This document shows positions 23,690-34,987 of a DNA stretch of 64,000 nucleotides, piece by piece. The notes beneath the pieces are model-generated. The model was not told the origin of the DNA, did no database searches, and worked only from the letters and a program-made list of their open reading frames with translations. Source of the stretch: Rhizophagus irregularis (lineage: Eukaryota > Glomeromycota > Glomeromycetes > Glomerales > Glomeraceae); assembly GCF_026210795.1 (NCBI RefSeq), contig NC_089437.1, positions 1,178,001 to 1,242,000 on the forward strand. Reading direction: 5' to 3'. The stretch's first letter is position 1. The number at the start of each line of letters is the position of its first letter. A program made the position numbers and the translations under genes.

Positions 23690-24286
23690 AAAAGTTTAAG
23701 AATAACCCTTCGGTAAAGGGATTCATGGTGGAAAAAGCATGCCTTGCTAGTATTTATAAAAATGGACTTATGGCAAGTGCGATAAATTTTAAGTTTGATA
23801 ATTAAGTTTGATAATTACAAATTTTTTACCTGTATAGAAGAAATCGATTTTTCTATGAATGAAGGACTATGCACATTTTATTTACCACGTCTCTGGAACC
23901 AAAAGTCGATCGATGGATTAATAACCCTTTACAAAATGAAGAACAAAAAAGAAAAAGTTGAGGAAAACACATTGTATATTGCTCCAATTCAAATTACCCT
24001 TGATAAAGAAACGCATTCAGATTCCGAAGCATCTTTTTTCTCCGGGATTTGGCCAGAATTAGAATCAAAGATATTGGGTGGCTTGAAAGTGGAAGTAATA
24101 TTCATTTGGATAACACGCGAAAATGATGTAGATTATTTTGTTGAAGCTAATAAGAAAATATTAAAGCAAAGGACGATTGAAATTAATCCACAATATACAT
24201 TGAGCTTGAGAATATTCTATCTCGTATTTAGTTTCATCAAAGTAGTTTACAGGAAAGGTTGCTTGTTTAGAAATAATAATTCTTGA
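23690..24286 (+). pseudogene. Out-of-frame C-terminal part of the Crinkler-type gene
   Basis: Directly after the stop at 23689 a shifted frame resumes with NNPSVKGFMVEKACLASIYK, then a plausible phase-1 intron (donor GTGCGA near 23776, acceptor CTGTATAG at 23839) and a long exon to 24286. That exon contains DKETHSDSEASFFSGIWPEL and LKVEVIFIWITREN. Family knowledge places a nuclease-like or otherwise variable effector domain after the NTPase in CRN proteins; this region is in the right place for it. A single-base difference in the run of A residues at 23688-23694 separates the two frames. It is either a genuine inactivating frameshift or an assembly error in a homopolymer. Confidence 0.65.
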
Positions 24287-24359
24287 CGAAAGGAAAAAAA
24301 ATTAATCCAGAGAGGGATAAAATTAAATAATAAAAACGGGTTATTCCTATTTTTTTCTG

Positions 24360-24590
24360 CTACATACGGGTTATATTAAAAAGATAGTCCGGGCCCAGAC
24401 CGGACTGAACCAAAATAACTGGTCGCCTTTGGCGCCTGTGTCTGGGTTTTTGCGCTTCCGAGGATTCAAGGACGTGAATATCGTCCTTGGGTTTCTTCTT
24501 CGAGGGGGCGAAGCCTAAAATATCAGAAGAAATTCCTGAGTTAATCATTTTTAAATAAACCAAAGCATTTTCACATGCTTCTTCTGCCAA
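24360..24590 (-). pseudogene. Unassigned coding remnant, higher GC than surroundings
   Basis: An open frame of about 76 codons on the minus strand includes EACENALVYLKMINSG, a Lys-rich patch and RHRRQRRPVILVQSGLGPDY. The first in-frame ATG is internal (near 24550) and an in-frame TAA precedes the frame, so it is partial. Base composition is distinctly richer in GC than the neighbouring DNA, suggesting an inserted piece of a repeated element. No family recognised. Confidence 0.3.
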
Positions 24591-24599
24591 ATAATTGTG

Positions 24600-25441
24600 A
24601 GGCAGTCCGGTTCTTTAAATATAAGACTAAATATTAACATTTTAAGAAAAATTCTTATAAACTTTTCTTAATACTAACTATTTTTTTTAATGTACAATTT
24701 TAGACATAATTTGATTTATTATTTCCATTTTTATGTCATTTTTTTAATTATTATATACACTGAGGATTTCATAATATCTGTACGATAGTGGTCCAATATG
24801 TGTTACATATCGGGTTGTTGCATATCTTTTTTTTTTTTTTTAAATAGTAACGCGTTTTATTAATTATTTAAATTTGATACAAATTACATAATTAATCGTT
24901 AAAACACTTAGAGCTTTTCGAAAAAAACCCTATCTATAACTAAGTATTCTAAGGACAAAATTTCTAATACTAAACTATGTCTAATCTAAAAAATTATACA
25001 TTTTAGGTGTTAGATCCCAAGTGGTTTTAATACTATTACCATCTGTTATTGATCCCATCATTTTTTCTAACGTTAATGTTTTTATTAAATCTATTTTTTT
25101 CTAATTTTTCTAATTTTCTTGTGTTTTTCTATTTTTATTTTTTTCTACATTATTTTCTAGTAATAAGTCTTCGTCCTAAGATCTATTTTTTGTATATCTG
25201 CTTTATCTTCTAATCTCTTAATTTCTTCGCATCTCGGGTATCCAAATCCTATTTTTCATTTCGTCATACACAAAATTCCAAAGCCTTTAATTATTGCTTT
25301 CTCTTCTTTCTTGGTTGTTAATATGTTGAAATTCTCGTTGTATACTCCTCTACCATATCTTGCTCTTGGTTGTTGCATATCATACTCGTATTGTATAAAT
25401 ATCATAATCATATCGGTATCTTGATATTTCAATGATATCAA
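24600..25441 (-). pseudogene. Frameshifted coding relic, possibly a retroelement 3' end
   Basis: On the minus strand 25441-25256 is open (QQPRARYGRGVYNENFN ... KGFGILC). The reading then moves to a second frame (NFVYDEMKNRIWIP) and back (PRCEEIKRLEDKADIQKID), ending in stop-rich Lys/Asn-rich sequence to about 25010. A W-x-P-R-C-E pattern near the C-terminus recalls LINE-type polyproteins of these fungi, but this is from memory and weak. The rest of the block is AT-rich without features. Confidence 0.3.
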
Positions 25442-25639
25442 AATACGATGTTTAATTGATTATATCCTGATATCTCATGTTATATCCCGATATTTTACTG
25501 ATTTTTATGTGTATTGTATATTAATATTTATTAATAAACATCATTTATTTATTTTATTTATTTAAAACTAGATATTTATTATATGCGTTACATTAATATT
25601 TTATCTTTCTAAACTATGTTGTTAATGGTTTGGAACATT

Positions 25640-26690
25640 GTTCTAGTTGGTTCGATTCCAACAAACAAAGTTTAATACGTCTCAGATGTCTTTGATATCT
25701 CATCGCGTCTACGTTTCCTATCCAAAAAACCTGCAAAAATAAGAATTCATTATTAGCTTTGTCTAATAGCACCATTATCATACCATTTAAAGAACCTACG
25801 TACCATGATGTTTCGCCCCAAAATTGTTCCAAAGCCTAAAAAACATCCAAAGAAATTTACTGACCACGTCCATGAATCATCCAGAAATCTAAAAAATAAA
25901 AAATGCGTTAACATTATTAAATAATACGCCATTGACACCATACAAAGGACCTACCATGAAGAATATAATGTTGTTTAGATCATCTAGGAACCTAAAAAAA
26001 TAAAAAAAGTGTGGCGTAATATAGTTCAATGTCGCCATTAACATCCACACAAAGAAACCTATCACGAATTGTCCAAGAATCGTCCAGAAACCTAAAAAAA
26101 AGAAGAAATAAATAGCATTATTATTGCTATTAATACCAATAACGCTCACCCAAAGAAATTTACCGCAAAAAGTTGTCTGGAATCGTCTAAAAAATCAGTG
26201 TTAATCTAAAGAGTTCGTTCCTGTTGTTCCCGTAATACCACAATGGACAGCATGTTTCTAAAAGCAAAAAAATATAAGTAAATAACGGAAATATATTTTG
26301 TAATATATTTTGTAATTTCCGTTTTTACCTTCCGAGCTCCGACCTTCGACTTAAAATAAAAAAAATTAGTTTTTTTTTTTTGAAAAAAAAAGATTGTCGG
26401 ATCATCAGTAATTCTAACCTGAAACGTGACCCAGCCATTCCATAGTTCGATTGTAATTTCGTCCAGCGTTCCCTATAAAAGAAAGAAACATTAGACATGT
26501 TTCTAAAAAATCAAAAGAAAAAACGTTAAAAAAAGATAAAACTGATTCCTGGCGTTCCTACAAATGAAGAAAGAAACGTTAGAAACGTTTCTTATTTAAC
26601 ACACCACACCCACCTCACTAACACCTCTTGTGTAAGTCCGGTTCGTCCAAGAGATCCGGTATGCGTGTTATGTAAGTTGTACTGAGCAAT
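25640..26690 (-). repeat. Array of exon-like ~100-base repeats
   Basis: On the minus strand a block with acceptor-like T-run plus TTTAG, then a short TTTCTGGACGATTC-type segment, then a donor-like GTA(G)GTTTCTTTG recurs about six times (near 26190, 26090, 25990, 25885, 25835 and 25728), mostly about 100 bases apart. The best frame of each reads F-L-D-D-S-W-T or a variant. Upstream (26690-26200) other short segments between splice-like signals read ITRIPDLLDEPDLHKR and ERWTKLQSNYGMAGSRF. Exon lengths do not chain in one phase, so this looks like a decayed or alternatively used exon array rather than an intact gene. Confidence 0.45.
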
Positions 26691-26802
26691 AAAAATTGTT
26701 GCATAATATTTTACAATAATATATAAAATATGGTTTAATGTTGATATTAATGATAAACTATATTAAGCTTTTAATACTATTTCTAACTATCTTGTAGTAC
26801 TA

Positions 26803-28470
26803 TTAATTTGATTCACCACTATTATTAAAAATAACAACGAAATTAATGAAAACTTTATCAGCTGTCAATTTTGAAATTAATTCCTCTAATCTCTGTTTTG
26901 GTTTCTCTTGAACAATATTCAAATCTTGTAATGGCTGGCACGTAGAATTGCTTTTATTTATATCGTCTGTTAAATTAATAATTTCACTTTTATCTAATAA
27001 AAAAAAATAAATATCTAATAATTAAGTTACAAATGCATTATACAAAACAAAATCGATACCATTAATTAAAGATTTAGCAGTAATAAAATTGCCTTCAAGT
27101 GTAATTGTTGGAAAATTTAGCACTTTTGTTAATTGATTTTTCAAGAAGTTATAAAATTTAATAAACTTTGTAAAATATAAAAAGTATCAAAAAATAATAA
27201 CTGACCAGATTGTAAATTATTATCATTTTTTTTATCAAATCCAAATACTTTATTAAGCTTCATTGTATTATTGTACTGCATTTTACGTTCTGGTCATTCA
27301 TATCTTGCTAATCCTTGTTCAGACTTATGTCTTGAACTAGCCATACATTCAGCATTAGAAAGAACAAGTGTTTTTTATCCAGAATGATTACTAATCTTAT
27401 GATTATTCAGATTAATGTCTGTACAGCTAGCAATTTGTTTCATATAAGTTTTAAGATCCTTTTCAGATACATGTTCCTTGTAATACTATTGTCCATTAAA
27501 TTCATCTGCAATAAAATGAGATGTTTTAATTATAATTTCATTTAATTAAATGATCAATAATTAATTTATTTTTAATTAACATTCAATATGTAATACTTAT
27601 TACATTTATTAATGCCACAGGATTTTAAATAAAAATGTGTACTTACTTGAGTTGGATATTTGGAAAAGTATAATTCATACATATTAATAATTTCAGGAAT
27701 ATTAGGAATATACAACTTTTCTTTTTGAGCTTGAATGTTGTTAGCTTCACATTAATTAGTTTTTGAATGATAAAGAATTACTTCAAATCCATCATATTTA
27801 TCTTTTTTGCATAAAAAACTTTTAAACCACCGCAGAGTCCTAAAAGGATGGCATTAAAGAAACATACACATCGTAATAAACCTATAGAATTATTTACAGA
27901 CATTGTAGGATGATTTATGATTTGTAAAAGCTCCTTTTCTGTAAATCTTTTCCTTTATGTTCTCCATTTGAAGCAAGATTTTTAACTTAAACTTTCCATA
28001 ATTTGTAATATTCTTCTTTATTTAATAAGTTAATTGGTTTTAGAAGTGTTAATTTCTTATTTAAATGATGGTTTATGGAATGAAAACAGTTGTTAAGTAA
28101 ATTAGTATGGTAATCAGATCCATCTTGTTTCTTTATAGCATGAATAAAATGGTACAACTGATTTTCTAACTCATCTTTTGAATCCACTTGTTCTATTAAT
28201 CCTGGATACTTACAATCAGATCAAAATCTTTCTAAAGTATGAATCTATGTAGAAGTGGTATAATCAGTGTTCTTGCAACAGCTACTATTAATAAGCCTTG
28301 CCATATCATCATCATTAGGTTTTTCATATGTAAATTTCATCTAAATAGTAAATGTTTAAATTTTAATACTTAAAATAGCTAAAAGTAAATAAAGTAATAT
28401 CACCAATTACTTTTTTTTGCTTTTTGGCTGATCTTTCATCATTAGAACTCACTATTATTTCAATATTAAG
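26803..28470 (-). pseudogene. Decayed Crypton-like tyrosine recombinase
   Basis: Read from 28470 down, exon-sized open pieces are joined by splice-like signals: IVSSNDERSAKKQKK; then KFTYEKPNDDDMARLINSS; then KDELENQLYHFIHAIKKQDG with LLNNCFHSINHHLNKKLTLL; then KEKLYIPNIPEIINMYELYF; then EKDLKTYMKQIASCTDINLN followed by NHKISNHSG and a stop where the family has Arg (the H-x-x-R box); then HKSEQGLARYE; then a tail EIINLTDDINKSN. This is the order of DUF3504/Crypton-type recombinases: N-terminal SAM-like helices then catalytic half. At least eight in-frame stops are present, most explainable by CAA/CAG/CGA to TAA/TAG/TGA or TGG to TGA. It is inactive. Confidence 0.65.
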
Positions 28471-29207
28471 ATAGATAAGAAATGGAAAAAAAAATAAAAG
28501 GATATTTTAAAATGACATAAATAAAAAAGAAAAAGAGTAGTATTTTTTTGATAATTAAGCTTTTAACTTTGACATTATAATATCACATAATAATTTATAA
28601 CTAATATAATTATTACTTAACATTATATTTTCCTAAATTCCCAATAATTTTCCCAATAATTCCAACTCAAAAATTGGTAAAATTCAACCAAGATTAAAAC
28701 TATACCTATTTATACAAATTTAAAGTTATACTAAAGTTATTCTTACTTGTGATAATCACATGATCATGAAATTCTTGTTCAAATATCATGTAACTACATT
28801 TATAACTAAACTAATAATAATTATTCTAATCTAAATATAAATAATTATAAATAACTTGACTATAAATAACTATTATTATAAATAATTAATATATAATTAT
28901 TTTCTAATTATTTTAGTTAAATATTTATCCATCAGTTAAATATTTGTCTGTATTTCATTTGGTATATTATTCATCCTTCAGGTAATTATTTTTCTGATTA
29001 CGTAATTATCTTGATATTAAGGGTTACAGCAGGTGCTTTAAATTTATCTATTTTACCAATACTCCAATTATTTTATAAGTTTAAATACCTTCTTAAAAAT
29101 TCATGTAATAGAGAGGTATAAGGCCAAAATTCCAAAATTTGCAAATACTGTGATTCACAATATATAGTAATATTATACACCTTTACTATACACTAAGGAC
29201 ATCCCAA
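28471..29207. other. Intergenic, AT-rich, nothing recognised
   Basis: Simple AT-rich DNA with ATAAATAATTATAAATAA-type repetition near 28840-28900. No gene, RNA or clear element. Confidence 0.5.
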
Positions 29208-29434
29208 AATTTAACTAGAATTATGAAATTTAATTAGAATTATAAAATTTGACCAGAATTATGAAATTTAACCAGAATTATGAAATTTGACTAGAATTAT
29301 GAAATTGACTAGAATTATGAAATTTGACTAGAATTATGAAATTTGACTAGAATTATGAAATTTGATTAGAATTATGAAATTTGACTAGAATTATGAAATT
29401 TGATTAGAATTATAAAATTTGACTAGAATTATAA
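29208..29434 (+). repeat. 19-base minisatellite, about 12 copies
   Basis: About twelve head-to-tail copies of TAGAATTATGAAATTTGAC, with C/T exchange at the first base and AAC/GAT variants at the end; one copy is a base shorter. The same word occurs inside the inverted-repeat element at 19.7 kb. Confidence 0.95.
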
Positions 29435-29488
29435 ATAAAAATTACAAATTATATAATATAACATATATATTGCTACTTATAACTTTAA

Positions 29489-29756
29489 GGCTGTTGCAAC
29501 TTAATTGTTTGTTTAACGTCCAGGCCTTTTGAAAAAATTAAGGGGAAGGGGGGCTTAAGTTAAATAAACTAAATAAATAAACATAGGAAAATTTGAAAAT
29601 TTCAGAAGGGATTATTTATCATTATATGTTTATTAGCTTTTAAATTTTTTCAAAAATAAAGGAGGTATTTAATAATATGTGTTTATTAGATTTCAAATTT
29701 TTAAAAAAATAGAAGGAGGTGGTGGATGTTAAACAAATAATCAAGTTGGAACAGCC
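29489..29756. mobile_element. PIF/Harbinger-like MITE
   Basis: A 268-base element bounded by TAA on both sides (29486-29488 and 29757-29759). The left end GGCTGTTGCAACTTAATTGT and the complemented right end GGCTGTTCCAACTTGATTAT pair over about 34 bases with a few mismatches. A three-base TAA/TTA duplication and a GGC-start are typical of PIF/Harbinger elements. The interior is AT-rich with no frame, so it is non-autonomous. Confidence 0.7.
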
Positions 29757-30025
29757 TAATTATAATAATTCTGATTATATATATTTTTTATTTTTCCTTA
29801 AATTATAATTTTTTATATTATATTAATAAGTAACTTAATTGTTATTATTATACTTTTTAAAATTGTTTTATTTTTTTATAAATTATCTGATAAAAAAATC
29901 ATCAGATTACAAGACAATTATCAGACAAAATCAGACAATATTATCCTATAATCATCCTGTAATCATCTTATAATTATAATTACTTAGTAATCATAATGTA
30001 CACAGAATTTTGAAAATTGCAATTA

Positions 30026-30191
30026 CAGTCAACCCTTGTTATAATGAACTCTAGGGTTCAGACTTCATAAGACTATAGTGAAGATTTTAAGAGATTTGAT
30101 TGGTTAATTTTTTATAGCAAAGGGAAATTTATTATAATTGTCTGAAAAATTCACTATATCATTAAGGGTTCGCTATATCAAGGTTTGACTG
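30026..30191. mobile_element. pogo/Tigger-like MITE
   Basis: A 166-base element flanked by TA. The left end CAGTCAACCCTTGTTATAAT and complemented right end CAGTCAAACCTTGATATAGC share the CAGTCAA start and a weaker inner match of the kind seen in pogo/Tigger/Fot-type Tc1-mariner relatives. No transposase is present. Confidence 0.75.
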
Positions 30192-33100
30192 TATTCTGAT
30201 TTATTATTAATAAACTTATATATTTAAATTTTTTTAAAAAAATTAATTAAAAATAAATAATTTTTTTTTTTAATTTTATCTTTATCAAAAATAGTAAATT
30301 TATTAATAATAAATATATTTTATATAATAATATATAAAATCTTTCTGTAAATCATTTTATTTAATAATTGGCAAATATATTTAGTAAATAATAAACATTT
30401 TTATTATATAAATTTATATACAATTAATTTATATCAGATATAATTAAAATATTTTGTGTAATAACCATTATATTTAAATTTTTTTTTTTATTTATTTATT
30501 ATAGATGCGATCTTGTCTTAATATAATTACGCCTTACTTACATATACTAAACTTATTAAAATACCATTATATTTAAATTATTTATATAAATAAATTCTAA
30601 TTATATAATCTTATTTCTAATGGCCAGTTTATTACATAATATTCCAAAAATGAAAATTTTGCTTTTCATAAAAATGGTTTTATAAATATTTTAAAAGTAA
30701 AATTTATATAATAATTATATAATTCCAGTTAGCATTAAAGCCAATCCTGATATAAAGCAACAGGTTACTAGTTTTAAGTTTTAACTAAAAAAAAATTAAG
30801 AGTACTGCTAATTTTTAGTTATATATCAGAAATTTTTTATATTAATGCAAACTTATGCAAAATTTGTATTAATTTATATTTTATAAATTTGCATAAGCCT
30901 ATATTTTATATAAGATTATAATGCATAAATTTATACAAACTTATGTAAATTCATATATATAATTTAGTTTATATAAAGTTGAAATTTTTGTAATCTTACA
31001 TTTCATAAACTTACTATCAAAAAAATTTCATAATGCAGTTAAAAGCTTAGTTAGAAATTATATTTAGCAGAATTTCTATATAGAAAATTGTAAGTACAAC
31101 ATATGCAAAAAAATGGATAAGATGAAAAAATTGTAAAAAAAAAAGGATTTATGTTGTGTAACTTGTCAAATTTTACGATTTGACTTTAGAGTACGGATTT
31201 TCATACATTTAATTAAAATATCATGTGACTATCATAGTTCAAATAAAATTATGTGGTACCAGGTTAATTTCCTAATACGGTCATTTTTTTTTTAATAAGG
31301 CGTGACCTAAATTACCCCGAGGGGGTATCCTTAATATATACTGTATGCTATGAAATCACCTGCTTGAATATAAAGTACCCCCAGGAGTTGCTCCTGTACT
31401 TAGTACTTTGCTACTTCAAAAACCAGGAAGAAAGAATTTGGATTTCTACTTTTTCTACGAAAAAAAAAAAAAGATTATAAATTATACATTGGCGCAGCAT
31501 ATTGGCGCAAATCGACCATTAATTTGTATAAACTATATGAACTATATGAATTCTATTTTTAAATTTAATTTAATTATGTATTCAATTTTTTGATTTATAA
31601 TCAATTTTATTATAATTATTAATATTAAATAATTTTTAGGTATACATACCCTGTTTTATATAAATTTTTATAAATAGAAAACTCTTACAAATTCTTATTT
31701 TCGGTTTAAAATCTTTAATTTATATATATATATATATATATATTAAATAAAAAAATTTAAAGTAATTTGTTTATTTTTTCTGTGGTTTAAAATGGTAAAG
31801 TCTAATAATTATTTGTAATCGAAAAAAAAAATACTTTATCGATTTTTTTTTTTATTATTGAAGGAAAATCCTTTTGTAGTTTAAAAACGGAAAGTCACAA
31901 TTATTATCAAAATGAATGCATGCAGTCGTTTCGATAGGAATTTCTCAAGCATGCTGAAAATAATTACAGTTAATCGTGTTTTACACGACATATATGATTT
32001 AAAATTATTGAAATAATGAAAAAATAATAAGTTGAATGAGCGTAAAATTAGCTCAAACACATTTTCCAAATATTTATATATATACTATAGTCATTATTGA
32101 TTATTATTGTTTGAAACATTATTACTAAAGGCATAAATAATAATAAAAAATAAAAAAAAAATTTGTCCTTTACGGTTTACCTAACAGCCATAACAAACCC
32201 GACAATTAGAGTATTGACGATAAAAATTTTTATTTTATAATGAAATTAAACTTAACCAATAATAGTATAAGAAATTCCTATGATATTGTACCTTCCAAGA
32301 TAATCAAATCGTTACAACACATCTGTCTTTGGTTGTGACGTAATCAGGAAACGTAATGATGCATGATCAGGAAAGTCACTTATCTTCACAATCGTTTCTA
32401 TTATTAATTCAGAAATTTAACTATTTATATTGAAGTTACTACAGTAGATTTTACATTAAAATTCGGGAGATGGTGATCAAAGAACGATCAAGAAACTCTT
32501 GTTTTCCAAAAGTATTTATTTTCACATGAATAAATTTTTAATTGAAAGACTTTAATTGTTATTACATCAATGGTTCGAATTGAGAACCCTAAAAAAAGCT
32601 TAGCTTTAAAATCCTGGGACCGCTTCGGTACGACTACATTTATTTTACCGTATGATGTTTTTGGGTTCTTTTTGTGGAATTAATGGCGAAGATATTACTT
32701 TTGTGTACCATATTTAAGAGGTATTATAGATTTATAGTAGTTCAATCACTTTAAAACGTAAATTAGATACGCTATAACGAAAAAGTAAACGTCTTTTTTT
32801 ATAGGCTAAAACAATTTAAACAATTCAGTGCATTGAATCAATGTTATTATAACATAAAATTGCGTAATCGAAACGCGTTATTTAACGCGTAAAAAAAATT
32901 TAAGTCAGAGAAAAAGGTAATAATTAAGTAAATTATCTTCATTTCTTATTATTTAATTTTCCGTATAACTTCCTATAAATTCTCTAGACACTTCGGACTT
33001 TTTACTTCTAATGGTTTAGTCTCTACATTTTAAGTGAATATTTTAACTTTTAAGTTCACTTTAGTATCACACTTCCGGAATTTATCGTAATCATACATTT

Positions 33101-34620
33101 AAGTATTTTGTTAAAGAATGATAATGGAGCATTTATTAATCAAGTAAATTCCAATTATGGTAGAAAAGTTGCCAAGATACTTTAGATGGACAACCACCGC
33201 CAAGTGGCGTAAATGCAGTGAGAAATATTGGTTTTGATCAGTTTAATAAATAGCATTTCGGGATTGATTCGGATGATTCGGATTGTTATATAGTTATATA
33301 TTGAATGATGGGCTTTAATGAGGCTTATTCTCATATAACAGATAGGGATCGTTGTGTAACACTCTATGAGAAAACGAAAAGATTTATTCACGTGAATTTT
33401 TTTTTTTCAAACAAAGAATGTATGAACATATTACTTAATTGAAAGTTATAATTATTCTAAATTTGTTAAATTTAACAAAGATATGAATTAATAAGTAAAA
33501 AAAAGGGTCTTCATACAAAGGATTTACGCATATACTATATAATATATATACTGTATATACACAATATACACATATATAAATGTTATAGTACGTATCGTAT
33601 ATTGTATATTATACTTATTATATTGTACTTTCTACGCCACGGGACCATGTTTTTATCGTTTATTCAAAGCTATGTACGTGACTTTATTTAAACTCTCTAT
33701 ATTTGAATGAACAAAGATGATCAAAGTTATTATAAATTTATTTCACAAAGATATTTGTAATTCATTGTAAGTCTCAATTTAGTTCAATGTATAAAGTCAT
33801 ATAAAAATTCCATCGGTACAATTAAGGCTTTTTTACCGAAATTTTTATATAAATATACTGCGGTAATCGGAAATCGGTTAAATCAATGAACTAACAATTA
33901 AAAAATAAACAATAAATAGAGATCATAATAATATGGGAATAAAAGGACTTCGCCGTTGTTTGCGTAATATGACATATGGCACAGTAAGCCCAAGTAAAGA
34001 CCGAAGACCATGTGAGTGATATAATAACATATAAGTTCCGGAAAATTCTTTGTAATTTAAATATTTAATTAAAATATAAAAAAAGTAGATCGCGAGAAAC
34101 CGACTTCTTTTAAAGATTCCTTCTTTTAATTTATCCAAATAAATTTTAGTTTTTTCCATCAATTCAATAAATATAATCATTTAATCGGAATAACCTATTC
34201 AATTAGGTAAAATGAATCGGTTAAATAAGAATAATTAAGAATTATTCATTTCATAGTTATTTAAAATTAAGATCCACAATTTATTTACTTTTTTTGTTTA
34301 AATGATGGTTGCTCATAAAAATGTTTTAAAAAGAGTAAATAATAATCGGAGAATGATATCTTCTTTCATATCAGATTGATTAGTAATTATGTATTGTAAG
34401 CATACAATACTTTAAATTAATTAATTAACTCTTAAAAAAAATATATATAAACCCTCATATTTCCGTTTTCTTGTTTTCTTCGAAGGTAAACGCTTTTATG
34501 ATTAAAAAAATTCCCCTAAAAAAAAAAATGCTAATTTATACGGTACAGTCCTAAGAAAAAATCGTCTCATACATATTATATTATATGCAAAATTAAGTAT
34601 CCAACACCTTATGATTCTTT

Positions 34621-34650
34621 TCGTCGTCGTCGCCGCCGCCGTCACCGTCG
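34621..34650. repeat. GC-rich (CGT)n/(CCG)n trinucleotide tract
   Basis: Thirty bases of CGT and CCG triplets form one of the most GC-rich patches in the gene desert. No frame around it is open for long. Confidence 0.85.
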
Positions 34651-34960
34651 AAAGATAATTTTATTTTATGGAAATGCATATTGTAATTAATACATTCCCT
34701 GCATCAAAAAAAAAAAAAAAAAATTTTACTACAAAAAAATATCAATCAATCCTTTAAGTTTTGACCATTGAATGGTATACAATATCTCAATGTCCTTCAT
34801 AATTAAGATTTTAATCCTTTATATTATTAAAGGATTTCTAAGCAAATAATTTTTTATGAAAAATTTCAAAAGGCTACACTTAACTACTACACTACTACTA
34901 TATTACTACTATATGCGTTATTTAATAAGTTTTCTGAAAATTTATTGTTTCTTTCTTTCT

Positions 34961-34987
34961 TCTCTCTCTCTCTCTCTCTCTCTCTCT
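34961..34987. repeat. (TC)n microsatellite
   Basis: About thirteen uninterrupted TC dinucleotides. Confidence 0.95.

Noticed and set aside
25636-25665. T-arm-like GTTGG-TTCGATT-CCAAC with a perfect B-box, suggesting a tRNA
   Set aside because: No acceptor stem pairs with the following bases and no D-arm or A-box lies at the right distance upstream.
31881-32069. 62-codon hydrophobic minus-strand frame
   Set aside because: AT-rich composition, no motif, no splice context and no neighbour support.
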